Assembly: GCF_022138605.1 (NCBI RefSeq)
Contig: NZ_JACBFS010000009.1
Location: 62,001-126,000 of the forward strand
Source of the DNA: Xanthobacter sp. NM-25
GTDB lineage: Bacteria; Pseudomonadota; Alphaproteobacteria; Rhizobiales; Xanthobacteraceae
Length of the DNA: 64,000 bases
Reading direction: 5' to 3'
Shown here: positions 42,797 through 52,769 of the stretch, in pieces
Layout: the number at the start of each line of letters is the position of its first letter
How positions within the stretch are numbered: the first letter of the stretch is position 1
The notes under the pieces: model-generated
Database searches by the model: none
Told to the model about the DNA's origin: nothing
What the model saw: the letters and a program-made list of their open reading frames with translations, nothing else
Program-made: the position numbers and the translations under genes

Positions 42797-43900
42797 TTAC
42801 GCGGCGACGTTGGACGCGGCGTGCACGCGGAACTCATGGGGGCTGATGCCACGCCCCTGGCGGAAGGCGCGGGCGAAATGGGCCGGCGCCGCATAGCCCA
42901 GCACCGTGGAGATCGCGGTAACGGAAAGATCGGTGTCGCGCAGCAGTTCCGCCGCCCGCTTGATGCGCATAGCGTTGGCGAGCTCCCGGAAGCTGGTGCC
43001 CTCGCGATTGAGCTCGCGCTGGAGGGTCCGCACGCTGGTATCCACCGCATGCGCCGCGCTCTCGATGGACACCCGGCCGCTGAGCACCTGTGTCCAGATC
43101 TGCTGCTCCAGCACGTCACGCAGGCGGTTCAACGTGCGGCACTCCACCCGCGCCCGGGCGATATCGGCCACGGTGATCGGCGGCAGGGCGCCGCCGTGGC
43201 GCGCCCGCCGCCGCAAGAGATCTGCAGGAAAGGTGACGGCGAGCGCCGGCGCATCGAACACCACCGGGCACCCGAACGTCGCCTCGAACAGCTCCGGCCG
43301 CGGCGGTCGCGGCAGATCGAAGGCGATCCGCCCCGGCCGCCAGGCGGCCGGCAGAAAAGCCCGGCACAGGCTGAGCAGAATGCCGGCGGTGCCCACCGCC
43401 ACATGGCTATAGCCATCGAAACCTCGGGCCGCGCTGGCATAAGCGAGCCGCGCGGTGCCCTCATGGACCGCCAGCGACATCACATCGCCCCGGCTGTGGA
43501 AGCCGATGGTGTCGATGCCCCGCGCAATCGCCGCGCCGAGGGTGGGCGCCGCCAGCATGTAGGTGGCCCAGCAGCCCTTGCTGGCCATGGTCAGGTGCGG
43601 CGCCAGCGTCAGCGAGAAGGCATCGTCCCCGGAAAAACGCGCCACGGCATCCACGAAGGTGGTCACGGTGATGTGAGGGATGAAGCAATCCTGGTCCTCC
43701 ACCGCCTCGATATCGAGCATGGCCGCCTGAACCGCCCGCTGCAGCACCCGCTCGCCGAAGCTCTCGCGCACGAAGCCGGGAACTCCGGCCAGCGCGGTCA
43801 CCGTCAGCAGCGGGGTGTCGCCCAGTGCCGCACGGGCCGGGAGCCTGCGCGGCACTGGCGCAAAATGGGTGGTCGGCGCCTGCCTTCTTTGCTCTGTCAC
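42797..43900 (-). CDS. AraC family transcriptional regulator
   Basis: Regulator of 367 residues. The C-terminal double HTH (about 280-365) reads VDTSVRTLQRELNREGTSF and LLRDTDLSVTAISTVLGYA, closing with FARAFRQGRGISPHEFR, the AraC signature. The N-terminal domain is of the OruR/ArgR-like AraC_binding_2 type. The frame is open far upstream, but GTG 43900 is the best start (GGAG eight bases upstream); no internal ATG suits. It is divergent from the DUF1254 gene, about 250 bases away, which it may control. Confidence 0.9.
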   Translation of the reverse strand: MTEQRRQAPTTHFAPVPRRLPARAALGDTPLLTVTALAGVPGFVRESFGERVLQRAVQAAMLDIEAVEDQDCFIPHITVTTFVDAVARFSGDDAFSLTLAPHLTMASKGCWATYMLAAPTLGAAIARGIDTIGFHSRGDVMSLAVHEGTARLAYASAARGFDGYSHVAVGTAGILLSLCRAFLPAAWRPGRIAFDLPRPPRPELFEATFGCPVVFDAPALAVTFPADLLRRRARHGGALPPITVADIARARVECRTLNRLRDVLEQQIWTQVLSGRVSIESAAHAVDTSVRTLQRELNREGTSFRELANAMRIKRAAELLRDTDLSVTAISTVLGYAAPAHFARAFRQGRGISPHEFRVHAASNVAA

Positions 43901-44149
43901 CTGAGCCGCTCCGGTGCGAGTGGTGGCGAATCCGCGGAGAGCGCCCCTTGTCGGATACGATAAGGGCGGGATGTGGGACTGACCACGCTTTCCCGAGCGC
44001 GCCCCACCCGGACGGGGGTCGCCGGGCTGGGAGCAGCGCACAGCGCGCCCTGCACCGGAGCGGACCGCGCGCCGCGCCGGCGCGCCCTTCCACGCCGACC
44101 GCACAGCCCGATGCGGCCGACACAACCCACTGTCTCGGGGATGTTCCAG

Positions 44150-45622
44150 ATGAACACACGTTTGACCAGCCGCACGCTGTCGCGCCGCGCCTTTCTGGCC
44201 ACCACCGCCGTCGGCGCCCTGGCCACCGCCCTGGCCACCGCCGTGGCCGTCGCGCCCGCCACCGGCCGGGCCGAGGCCGGCCTCAGCGCCGAAGAGGCCC
44301 GGCAGATCGCCATCGATGCCTATATCTATGGCTATTCCCTGGTCACCACCGACATCACCCGGCTGCAGATGAGCAATGTGGCCAAGCCCGGCCTGATGAG
44401 CGCGCCGCTGGGCTCGTTCTTCAATGTGCGAGGCTACCCGCCGGCCACCTATCGCGGCGTCTCGGCCACCAATGCGGACACGCTGTATTCCATGGCGTGG
44501 CTCGACCTGAAGGAGCCGATGGTCTTCAGCCATCCGGAGATCAAGGATCGCTTCTTCAACTTCGAGCTGGTCGACCTGTGGATGGTGGTGAAGCACTCGG
44601 TGGGCACCAACACCACCGGCACCGCCGCCGCCACCTATCTGTTCACCGGCCCCGGCTGGAGCGGCGAGGTGCCCAAGGGCATGACCCACATCGCCTATCC
44701 CACCCGTTACCTGGGCGTGCTGGGTCGCACCTACGCCCTCGACACCCCCGAGGACCTGGCCATCGTCCACACGCTGCAGGACCAGTACAAGGTCGTGCCC
44801 CTGTCGTCCTACGGCAAGGACTTCAGCTTCGTCGCCCCGCCCGTGGCGGATGTGGGCATCAAGATGGACGAGGCGCCGCAGAAGGTCATCCTGGCCCTCG
44901 GCGTCGAGGGTTATTTCGACTGGCTGACGCGGCTGATGGGCACCGTGGCCGTGCCGCCCGCCGCCGATGCACCGATGCTCGACAAGATGGCCCGGATCGG
45001 CATCGTGCCCGGCCAGCGCTTCAAGCTGTCAGCCCTCGATCCCGCCATCCGCGCGGCGCTCCAGGACGTGCCGCAGCGCGTCACCGACAAGCTGAACGAG
45101 ACCTGGGCCACCCTCGGCAAGGATGTGAACGGCTGGCGGGTCACCAGCACCGGCGCCATCTACGGCACCGATTATCTGACCCGCGCCGCCTGGGCCTCCA
45201 ACGGCTGGCCGGCCCAGCAGCCGCAGGTCTCGGTCTATCCCACCACCTATGTGGATGGCACCGGCGCCAAGCTCGACGGCCGGAACCGCTACACCGTGAC
45301 CTTCAAGAAGGGCGAGATGCCGCCCGTCAATCCCAAGGCGTTCTGGTCGATCACCATGTATCAGATCGACAACGGGCTGTGGTTCTACCCCAATGCGCTG
45401 AACAAGCTCACGGTCAGCACCCGCAATGACTTCGTCTACAACGACGACGGCTCGCTGACGCTCTATGTCCAGCACGAATCCCCGGGCAAGGACAAGGAGC
45501 AGAACTGGCTGCCGGCGCCGGCCGCGCCCTTCGCCCTGACCATGCGCCTCTACTGGCCCAACCGCACCCCGCCCTCCGTACTCGACGGCACCTGGGCGCC
45601 GCCGCCGGTGGTGAAGGCCTGA
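44150..45622 (+). CDS. DUF1254/DUF1214 domain protein, Tat-exported
   Basis: Predicted periplasmic protein of 490 residues. A twin-arginine signal (RTLSRRAFLATTAVGA) is followed by DUF1254 (about 50-190, including YGYSLVTTDITRLQM and GVSATNADTLYSMAW) and DUF1214 (about 370-480, including KAFWSITMYQID and DGSLTLYVQ). No biochemical role is established for the family. ATG 44150 has GGGGA upstream; ATG 44141 is an alternative. The gene shares a strong hairpin with the convergent octaheme cytochrome gene. Confidence 0.92.
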   Translation: MNTRLTSRTLSRRAFLATTAVGALATALATAVAVAPATGRAEAGLSAEEARQIAIDAYIYGYSLVTTDITRLQMSNVAKPGLMSAPLGSFFNVRGYPPATYRGVSATNADTLYSMAWLDLKEPMVFSHPEIKDRFFNFELVDLWMVVKHSVGTNTTGTAAATYLFTGPGWSGEVPKGMTHIAYPTRYLGVLGRTYALDTPEDLAIVHTLQDQYKVVPLSSYGKDFSFVAPPVADVGIKMDEAPQKVILALGVEGYFDWLTRLMGTVAVPPAADAPMLDKMARIGIVPGQRFKLSALDPAIRAALQDVPQRVTDKLNETWATLGKDVNGWRVTSTGAIYGTDYLTRAAWASNGWPAQQPQVSVYPTTYVDGTGAKLDGRNRYTVTFKKGEMPPVNPKAFWSITMYQIDNGLWFYPNALNKLTVSTRNDFVYNDDGSLTLYVQHESPGKDKEQNWLPAPAAPFALTMRLYWPNRTPPSVLDGTWAPPPVVKA

Positions 45623-45625
45623 CGC

Positions 45626-45660
45626 GCGGTTCGCGGCACGGCCCGCTGGCCGCGAACCGC
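45626..45660. terminator. Bidirectional hairpin terminator
   Basis: A perfect 12-bp stem GCGGTTCGCGGC (45626-45637) and GCCGCGAACCGC (45649-45660) with an 11-base loop. It lies between the convergent DUF1254 and octaheme cytochrome genes. Confidence 0.75.
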
Positions 45661-45675
45661 CGCCGGCGGACGCGG

Positions 45676-47973
45676 TCAGCGCCCCTTGAGACGCTCCACC
45701 AGCCGGGCGAGATTGGCATCGTCCGGCTGCACCTGCGACAGGCGGGTGGCGAGGTCCGCCACCTGCGCCACCTGGCCGCCGCGGATCGCCCCCTGCAGCG
45801 CCAGCGTCAGCAGGCCCCCATCATAGGGGTGGCGGCGCAAGGCCTGATCGATCACCGCCCGCGCTTCCTCACCCTGGCCGGTGGACGTGAGGGCCACGGC
45901 ATAGACGTAAGCGAAGCGCGGATCCTCCGGCGCCAGCTCCATGGCCTGCCGCAGTTCGCTCAGTGCCGCCTCGTAGCGCTTCTGCCGCACCAGAGAGAGA
46001 CCGAGCGCATGATGCAGGGCCCCCGAGCGCGGGCTGGCGACGAGCGCCGCGCGCAAGGTGCGCTCCACCTCCCCCTCGCGCCCCTGGGCCCGGTAGAGAT
46101 CGGCCAGGTTGACCGTAAGCCCGGTGGCATCGGGGGCAAGGCGCAGCCCCGCCTGCAGCTCCGCCTCGGCGGCCGCCACATCACCCCGCGCCGCCAGCAC
46201 CCGCGCCAGGTTGGCCCGGGCGTCCGGCCGATCGGCGTTGAGCCGCTGGGCCGCCTCATATTCCGCCAGCGCGGTGGCGAGCCGGCCGCGCAGCTCCGGC
46301 GGCAGATCGGCCACCGCCTGATCGGCCAGCACCACCGCCGCCTCCATGCGCACCGCCGCCACCGGGTCCGCCAGCAGCGGACCGGCCAGGTCCAGGCGCC
46401 GGGCCGCCGGCTGGCCGGCCAGGCCGCGCAGCGCCACCACCCGCACCATGGGATCGGCATCGCCCAGCCCCTTCTCCACGGCGGCCGCGGTGGCCTGGGC
46501 GGGAAACTGCTGCGCCTCCGACAGGGCGGTCGCCCGCACGATGCCCGGCGTGGCGGGATCGTCGGCGAGCTGGAGCAGCAGCGCCCGCGCCGCCGGCTCG
46601 CCGGCGCGGGCCCGGTGGAACGCCTCGGTCCAGGTCTGGAAGCCCCTGCGGTCGGGCCCGTGCCAGCGGGCCACCGCATCGGCCGCCCATTGCGCCGGCT
46701 TGTCCCTGTGGCAGTCCGTGCAGGCGTTGGGCGTGCCGAACGCCACCGACTGGTCGGGCCGCGGCACGCGGAACGAATGATCGTGGCGCTGGTCCACCAC
46801 CATATAGGTGCGCGCCGGCATGTGGCAGGAGATGCAGTCCGGCGCCTGCGGCCCCGGCACGTGGCCGGTATGACTCTGGCTGGCGAAACGCTCCGGCGCG
46901 TGGCACTGCCCGCACACGGCCGCCCCCTCCGCCTTGAGCGCGCCGCTGTGGGGATCGTGGCAATCGCTGCACACCACGCCCTTGGCATACATCAGGCTCT
47001 GCTTGAAGCTGTGGTCGTTGAAGACCTCGTCGCGCATCTGCCCGTCATCCTCGAACAGATCCCCCGAGAGCAGCGCCGGCAGATGGGTGTCGGTGAGCGG
47101 ATGGCCCGGGGCCCAGTCCTCGGAGAGGATGCCGCGGCGGCCATGGCAGCGGGCGCAGGTCTCCACCTCGTCGCCACTGGGCCGGCTGGTGCCATGGGCC
47201 GGGCTGCCGGTGGCGGGATCAGGGGTCCAGTCGGGCGTGGGGCGGCGCGCGGGGAGACTGGCGAAACCCATGCGCGGCTGGGCGGGATCCGCCCCGCCGC
47301 GGGCCCAGGCGACATGCCCGCCCCCGGCGCCGTGACAGGACTCGCAGCCGACCGAGATCTCCGAGAAGGTGGTATTGAAGCGATCGGTGGCAGCGTCGTA
47401 ATTCTTGCGCACCCCGGTGGAGTGGCACTCCGCGCACATGAAGTTCCAGTTCTGGCTCGGCCGGGTCCAGTGCAGGGGATCGCCGGCGCGGATCGGCTCC
47501 TTGGGATAGAGATGGAACCAGCGCTGGCCACCCGCCGCCTTCGGCCGGCTGTCCCAGGCGAACGGCAGGGCCTGCACCCGGCCGTCGGCGAACTCCACCA
47601 GATATTGCTGCAGCGGATGGACACCAAAGGTGTACTTCACCTCATAGGTGGTGTCGGCGCCATCCGGCCCCTGGGTGGTCACCATGAACTTGTCGCCGTC
47701 TCGGAAGAAGCGCGAGCGGGTGCCGAAATAGTCGACATCGACCCCATTGAAGTCGCCGAGCACCGTCTTCGCGGTGGCGTGCTGCATGGCCACCGCATGC
47801 TGGGAGTTGCGCCACGCCTCGGTCTGCGCCCCATGGCAATCGGCGCAGGCCTCACTGCCCACCAGCGGCGGGGTCGGCTCGGCATCCACCCGCCGGGCGC
47901 CGATGCCGGCGATGGCGAGGGCCGACACCAGACCGACCGCCAGCGCGACGGCCATGCTCCGCAGATCGCTCAA
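45676..47973 (-). CDS. Octaheme c-type cytochrome with HEAT and TPR repeats
   Basis: Predicted periplasmic multiheme cytochrome of 765 residues. A signal anchor follows the start (hydrophobic stretch about 7-27, then ARRVDAEP). Eight CXXCH heme motifs fall near residues 43, 180, 210, 273, 335, 354, 380 and 418, within a cytochrome c554/OTR-like domain. HEAT-like repeats follow (about 445-580, for example DPMVRVVALRGLAGQPAARR), then TPR repeats (about 580-765, for example ANLARVLAARGDVAAAE). TTG 47973 has GGGAG nearby; ATG 47955 is an alternative without a Shine-Dalgarno. The redox partner and substrate are unknown. It belongs to a poorly characterised family. Confidence 0.85.
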   Translation of the reverse strand: MSDLRSMAVALAVGLVSALAIAGIGARRVDAEPTPPLVGSEACADCHGAQTEAWRNSQHAVAMQHATAKTVLGDFNGVDVDYFGTRSRFFRDGDKFMVTTQGPDGADTTYEVKYTFGVHPLQQYLVEFADGRVQALPFAWDSRPKAAGGQRWFHLYPKEPIRAGDPLHWTRPSQNWNFMCAECHSTGVRKNYDAATDRFNTTFSEISVGCESCHGAGGGHVAWARGGADPAQPRMGFASLPARRPTPDWTPDPATGSPAHGTSRPSGDEVETCARCHGRRGILSEDWAPGHPLTDTHLPALLSGDLFEDDGQMRDEVFNDHSFKQSLMYAKGVVCSDCHDPHSGALKAEGAAVCGQCHAPERFASQSHTGHVPGPQAPDCISCHMPARTYMVVDQRHDHSFRVPRPDQSVAFGTPNACTDCHRDKPAQWAADAVARWHGPDRRGFQTWTEAFHRARAGEPAARALLLQLADDPATPGIVRATALSEAQQFPAQATAAAVEKGLGDADPMVRVVALRGLAGQPAARRLDLAGPLLADPVAAVRMEAAVVLADQAVADLPPELRGRLATALAEYEAAQRLNADRPDARANLARVLAARGDVAAAEAELQAGLRLAPDATGLTVNLADLYRAQGREGEVERTLRAALVASPRSGALHHALGLSLVRQKRYEAALSELRQAMELAPEDPRFAYVYAVALTSTGQGEEARAVIDQALRRHPYDGGLLTLALQGAIRGGQVAQVADLATRLSQVQPDDANLARLVERLKGR

Positions 47974-48384
47974 ATTCCACTCCCGTGCCGCCGACGGCCC
48001 GCCCGAACCTGGATCGGCCGAGTGGCACAACCCGGACCGGCACAACTCACACCACCGGACCCTCGATGCGATAGCCGATCCCCGCCCCTCTGTCCTGTCT
48101 TGAGACATCACCGCCGCGGCTTTGCCGGCGAAAGGTGCGCCCATGCAGCAACACTCCACACGAATGTGATGGCCTGCGGCCGAGCCGCCCTGCCCCACCA
48201 ACCAGGAAGTGTGCGCGACCTTGATACCTCCACCGAAAGGCCATGCGGTGGAAACTCAAGCGCTGGCGGTATGCAGCCCTCCCCCGCGGCGGCCCATCGC
48301 CTCCGTCCGCGCGGTTTCATAGGGGACCAAAGTCGGCGGTGGCCGGCGCTAGTGGCACCGCAGCACCTCGGCTATAGGAAACTG
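47974..48384. other. Divergent promoter region, otherwise unassigned
   Basis: 411 bases between the divergent octaheme and RND adaptor genes. The region contains open frames in several phases but no coding signal I can defend, and no clear terminator, RNA or palindrome. It should contain both promoters. Confidence 0.5.
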
Positions 48385-49536
48385 ATGTTTTGTCTGAAAA
48401 GGGGTGCCACCGTGGCCGTCGAGTCGCTTCTGCTGAAGACCACGCCGGCCTCCCGCAGGCGCCGGCTCGCCCTCCCGATCCTGCTCCTGGGCGCGCCGCT
48501 GCTGCTGGCGGCCTGCGGCGAGAAGCAGGAGGCGCAAGCCCCCGAGCCGCGCCCGGTGCGCACCGTGATCGCGGCGGCCCGGCCCGCCGGCGACACCGTC
48601 TCCCTCACCGGCCAGGTGGAGGCGCAGAACGAGGCCTCCTATGGCTTCCGCATCGGTGGACGCGTCATCGAGCGGCTGGTGAATGTCGGCGACCAGGTTC
48701 AGCCCGGCCAGGTGCTGGCGCGGCTCGATCCGCAGGATGAGCAGAACGCTCTGCGCTCGGCCCAGGCGGCGGTCTCGGCGGCCACCGCCAACGTCACCCA
48801 GACGCGCAACCAGTATGAGCGCCAGCGCCAGCTGCTGGCCCGCGGCTTCACCCCGCGCGCCCAGTATGAGCAGGCCGAGCAGGCGTTCCTCAATGCCCGC
48901 GCCCAGCTCGACGACGCGGAAGCCCGGGTGCGCATGGCCGAAGACCGGCTCGGCTTCACCGAGCTGAAGGCGGATTCCGCCGGCGTCGTCACCCAGCGCC
49001 GGGCCGAGCCCGGCGAGGTGGTGCAGCCCGGCCAGCCCATCGTCGAGGTGGCGCGCCGCGATGGCCGCGACGCCGTGTTCGAGGTGCCCGCGGCTCTGCT
49101 CTCCACCTTGCCGAGCGATCCGCTGGTGGAGGTGACCCTGGCCGGCGATCCCGCCGTGACCGCGCAGGGCCGGGTGCGCGAGGTGGCGCCCCAGGCCGAT
49201 CCGGTCACCCGCACCTTCCGGGTCCGGGTGGGCCTCATCAACCCGCCGGAGGCGCTGCGCCTCGGCACCACGGTGATCGGCCGGGTGGCGGTGGACAATG
49301 CCCCGGTCATCGAGATTCCGGCGAGCGCCCTCACCCGCCTCAACGACAAGCCGGCGGTGTGGGTGGTGGATTCCAAGACCAAGACGGTGGCGCTGCGCAA
49401 TGTGGAAGTGCTGCGCTTCAGCCCCGCCGCCGTGGCGGTGGGCGACGGCCTGAAGGCCGATGAGATCGTGGTGACGGCGGGCGTCCAGGCCCTGCATCCG
49501 GGGCAGCAGGTGCGCCTGCTGGAGCCTCAGTCGTGA
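48385..49536 (+). CDS. RND efflux membrane-fusion lipoprotein
   Basis: Periplasmic adaptor of 383 residues with a lipobox LLAAC (Cys about residue 45, or 36 from the alternative start). The lipoyl halves, the coiled-coil (AAVSAATANVTQTRNQYERQ region) and the beta-barrel/MP domains follow in order. ATG 48385 has AGGA upstream; GTG 48412 has AAGGGG seven bases upstream and is an equally good alternative. The stop overlaps the permease start as GTGA. It belongs to the RND subgroup with divergent partners, distinct from the AcrA-type adaptor at 25732-26871. Confidence 0.94.
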   Translation: MFCLKRGATVAVESLLLKTTPASRRRRLALPILLLGAPLLLAACGEKQEAQAPEPRPVRTVIAAARPAGDTVSLTGQVEAQNEASYGFRIGGRVIERLVNVGDQVQPGQVLARLDPQDEQNALRSAQAAVSAATANVTQTRNQYERQRQLLARGFTPRAQYEQAEQAFLNARAQLDDAEARVRMAEDRLGFTELKADSAGVVTQRRAEPGEVVQPGQPIVEVARRDGRDAVFEVPAALLSTLPSDPLVEVTLAGDPAVTAQGRVREVAPQADPVTRTFRVRVGLINPPEALRLGTTVIGRVAVDNAPVIEIPASALTRLNDKPAVWVVDSKTKTVALRNVEVLRFSPAAVAVGDGLKADEIVVTAGVQALHPGQQVRLLEPQS

Positions 49537-52500
49537 ACGGCTTCAACCTCTCCGCCTGGGCGCTCAAGCACCGCTCCATCATCATCTACCTCATGGCCAT
49601 CTCCGTGGTGGCCGGGGTGATGGCGTTCAAGAACCTGGGCCGGGCGGAAGACCCGACCTTCGTCATCAAGACCATGGTGGTGCAGGCCAACTGGCCGGGC
49701 GCGACCCTCGAAGAGACCTTCAAGCAGGTCACCGAGCGGCTGGAGCGCAAGCTGCAGGAAGTGCCGAAGCTCGACCATCTGCAGAGCTACACCCGCCCCG
49801 GCACCACCACCATCTTCGTGCAATTGAAAGGCTCGGCCACCGGCGCCGAGGTGCCGGACATCTGGTATCACGTGCGCAAGAGCGTGGGTGACATCCGCCA
49901 CACCCTGCCCCAGGGCATCGTCGGACCGTTCTTCAATGACGAGTTCGGCGACACCTTCGGCATCATCTACGGCTTCACCTCGGACGGCTTCACCCAGCGC
50001 GAGCTGCGCGACTATGTGGAAGACGCCCGCTCCGAGCTGCTGCATGTGCCGGACGTCTCGAAGATCGAGATCCTCGGCGCCCAGGACGAGCGCATCTTCA
50101 TCGAGTTCTCCATGCGCGAGCTCGCCAGCCTCGGCATCGACCGGGCGGCGGTGCTGGCGGCCCTGCAGCGGCAAAACATCGTGCAGCCCTCGGGCGAGAT
50201 CCGCACCGGTTCGGAGAACCTGGCGGTGCGGGTCTCCGGCGCCTTCTCCTCGGAACAGGACATCGCCAACGTCAATTTCGTGGTGAACGGCCGGCTCATC
50301 CGCCTCGCGGACATCGCCACCATCCGCCGCGGCTTTGCCGATCCGCCCCAGCCCATGTTCCGCGTCAACGGCCAGCCGGCCATCGGCCTCGCCATCGCCA
50401 TGCGGGACGGCGGCGACATCCTGGCCATGGGCAAGAATATCGATGCCGCCATGAACCGCATCGTCGCCAACCTGCCGGTGGGCATCGAAGCGCATCTGGT
50501 GGCCGACCAGGCGGTGACGGTGAACAACGCCATCGCCGAGTTCATGGAAAGCCTGTGGCAGGCGGTGGCCATCATCCTGGTGGTGTCGTTCATCGCTCTG
50601 GGCGTGCGGGCGGGCGCCATCGTGGCGCTGGCCATCCCGCTCACCCTCGCCATCGTGTTCGCGCTGATGCAGATCACCAACATCGACATGCAGCGCATTT
50701 CGCTGGGCGCCCTCATCATCGCCTTGGCGCTCATGGTGGACGACGCCATGACCACCACCGACGCGACGCTGACGCGGCTCGCCGCCGGGGATGACAAGGT
50801 CACCGCCGCCTCCTACGCCTTCAAGGCCTATGCGGCGGCCATGCTGGCCGGCACCCTGGTGACGGTGGCCGGCTTCGTGCCGGTGGGCTTCGCCGCCTCC
50901 TCGGCCGGCGAATACACCTTCACTTTGTTCGCGGTGGTGGCCATCGCCCTGCTGGTGTCGTGGATCGTGGCGGTGCTATTCGCGCCGCTGCTGCAGACGC
51001 TGATCCTGAAGGCGCCGCCCAGGAACCAGGTGCCCGATCCCGATGCGCCGCCGAAGGGAGTGATGGGGCTCTACCGCCGTTTGCTCATCGGCTGCCTCAA
51101 GATGCGCTGGGCCACCATCGCCGTGACCCTCGGCCTGTTCGTGCTGTCGGTGCTGGCGCTGCCGCTGATCCCGCGCCAGTTCTTCCCGTCGTCCGACCGG
51201 CCCGAGCTGCTGGTGGACCTCGCCTCGCCGCAAAACGCCTCCATCTACGCCAGCGAGGCGGTGGCGGAAGCGTTCGACAAGGTGCTGCAGGGCGATCCCG
51301 ACGTGGACCGCTGGAGCACCTATGTGGGCCGTGGCGCCATCCGCTTCTATCTGCCCCTCGACGTGCAGCTGCCCAACGACTTCTTCGCCCAGACGGTGAT
51401 CGTGGCGAAGGATGTGGCCGGGCGCGACCGGCTGCGCGCGAAGCTGGAGAAGGTGCTGGCGGAAGACTTCCCGCAGCTCGTCTCGCGCATCGCGCCGCTG
51501 GAGCTCGGCCCACCGGTGGGCTGGCCAGTGCAGTATCGGGTGTCCGGGCCGAACATTGAGAAGGTCCGCGCCATCGCCTTCGATCTGGCGGCGGTGGTGG
51601 CCTCCAACCCCAAGGCGGAGCAGATCAACTACAATTGGATCGAGCCCGCCCGCCAGGTGCGCATCGTCGTGAACCAGGACGAGGCGCGGCTGCTCGGCCT
51701 CTCCACCGCCCAGCTCGCCGGGGTGCTCAACACGGTGCTCAGCGGCGCGCCGGTGACCCAGGTACGGGACGACATCTATCTCGTCAATGTGGTGGCCCGC
51801 GCCACTGACGAGGAGCGTGTCTCCCTCGACAGCCTCGCCACCCTGCAGGTGCCTCTGCCCAGCGGCCGTACCGTGCCGCTGAGCCAGATCGCCACCTTCG
51901 AATATGGCCAGGACTATCCCGCCATCTGGCGGCGCGACCGGGTGCCCACGCTCACCGTGCAGGCCGACGTGACGCGCGGCGTGCTGCCGGAGAGCGTGGT
52001 GGAAGCGCTGCAGCCCAAGATCGAGGCGCTGCGCAAGACCCTGCCCGCCGGCTACGACATCGCGGTGGGCGGCACGGTGGAGGAAAGCGCCGCCTCCCTC
52101 GCCTCGGTGGTGGCGGTGGTGCCGGTGATGCTGCTGTTGATGTTCACGGTGCTCATGTTCGAGCTGAAGAGCTTCCAGCGGCTCATCATCGTGCTGTCGG
52201 TGGCGCCGCTGGGCCTCATTGGCGTGGTGGCGGCGCTGCTCGCCTCCGGCCGGCCGCTGGGCTTCGTGGCCATTCTCGGCGTGCTGGCGCTGATCGGCAT
52301 GATCACCAAGAATGCGGTGATCCTGATCGGCCAGATCGAGGCCGACCGGGCCGCCGGCAAAAAGGTGTGGGATGCGGTGGTGCACGCCTCCTCCACCCGC
52401 TTCCGGCCCATCATGCTCACCGCCGTCTCGACCGTGCTGGGCATGATCCCCATCGCCCCCACCGTGTTCTGGGGGCCCATGGCCTTCGCCATCATGGGCG

Positions 52501-52622
52501 GTCTGTTGGTGGGCACACTGCTCACCCTCATCTTCCTGCCGGCGCTCTACGTGGCCTGGTTCGGCCCCGATACCGGGCCGGAGCAGGCGGCCGCACCTGC
52601 CGCGGCGCCGGCCCACGCCTGA
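49533..52622 (+). CDS. RND efflux pump permease
   Basis: Inner-membrane RND transporter of 1029 residues coupled to the adaptor by a GTGA overlap. Proton-relay residues are in ALALMVDDAMTTTDATLTRL (TM4) and GMITKNAVILIGQIEADRA (TM10). This profile fits HAE1-like efflux of small or amphiphilic compounds more than metal export; the sequence around TM4 lacks the AcrB GIVVDD form. The substrate is unknown, and no outer-membrane channel is in the window. Confidence 0.95.
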   Translation: MNGFNLSAWALKHRSIIIYLMAISVVAGVMAFKNLGRAEDPTFVIKTMVVQANWPGATLEETFKQVTERLERKLQEVPKLDHLQSYTRPGTTTIFVQLKGSATGAEVPDIWYHVRKSVGDIRHTLPQGIVGPFFNDEFGDTFGIIYGFTSDGFTQRELRDYVEDARSELLHVPDVSKIEILGAQDERIFIEFSMRELASLGIDRAAVLAALQRQNIVQPSGEIRTGSENLAVRVSGAFSSEQDIANVNFVVNGRLIRLADIATIRRGFADPPQPMFRVNGQPAIGLAIAMRDGGDILAMGKNIDAAMNRIVANLPVGIEAHLVADQAVTVNNAIAEFMESLWQAVAIILVVSFIALGVRAGAIVALAIPLTLAIVFALMQITNIDMQRISLGALIIALALMVDDAMTTTDATLTRLAAGDDKVTAASYAFKAYAAAMLAGTLVTVAGFVPVGFAASSAGEYTFTLFAVVAIALLVSWIVAVLFAPLLQTLILKAPPRNQVPDPDAPPKGVMGLYRRLLIGCLKMRWATIAVTLGLFVLSVLALPLIPRQFFPSSDRPELLVDLASPQNASIYASEAVAEAFDKVLQGDPDVDRWSTYVGRGAIRFYLPLDVQLPNDFFAQTVIVAKDVAGRDRLRAKLEKVLAEDFPQLVSRIAPLELGPPVGWPVQYRVSGPNIEKVRAIAFDLAAVVASNPKAEQINYNWIEPARQVRIVVNQDEARLLGLSTAQLAGVLNTVLSGAPVTQVRDDIYLVNVVARATDEERVSLDSLATLQVPLPSGRTVPLSQIATFEYGQDYPAIWRRDRVPTLTVQADVTRGVLPESVVEALQPKIEALRKTLPAGYDIAVGGTVEESAASLASVVAVVPVMLLLMFTVLMFELKSFQRLIIVLSVAPLGLIGVVAALLASGRPLGFVAILGVLALIGMITKNAVILIGQIEADRAAGKKVWDAVVHASSTRFRPIMLTAVSTVLGMIPIAPTVFWGPMAFAIMGGLLVGTLLTLIFLPALYVAWFGPDTGPEQAAAPAAAPAHA

Positions 52623-52630
52623 CCGATGAT

Positions 52631-52653
52631 CCCGGCGGCGGCACGCCGCCGGG
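52631..52653 (+). terminator. Hairpin after RND operon
   Basis: Perfect 10-bp stem CCCGGCGGCG/CGCCGCCGGG with a GCA loop, eight bases past the permease stop. No T-run follows, so strength as a terminator is uncertain. Confidence 0.5.
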
Positions 52654-52769
52654 CCCGAAGCAAGAGCGCCGCCCACGGCGTGACACCACCAGGAAACGCA
52701 CAGGGCTTGCAGCAAACGCACAGCCCATACGCCCCGCGCGGGCGGGGCAACTGACTGGAGACGCGCGAC

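Noticed and set aside
43901..44770. N-terminal extension of the AraC gene
   Set aside because: This portion is antisense to the DUF1254 gene and shows no domain; GTG 43900 with GGAG explains the start.
45829..48384. Plus-strand open frame that would extend the RND adaptor far upstream
   Set aside because: It is antisense to the octaheme cytochrome and of low-complexity composition; adaptor homology starts at the lipoprotein signal near 48385.
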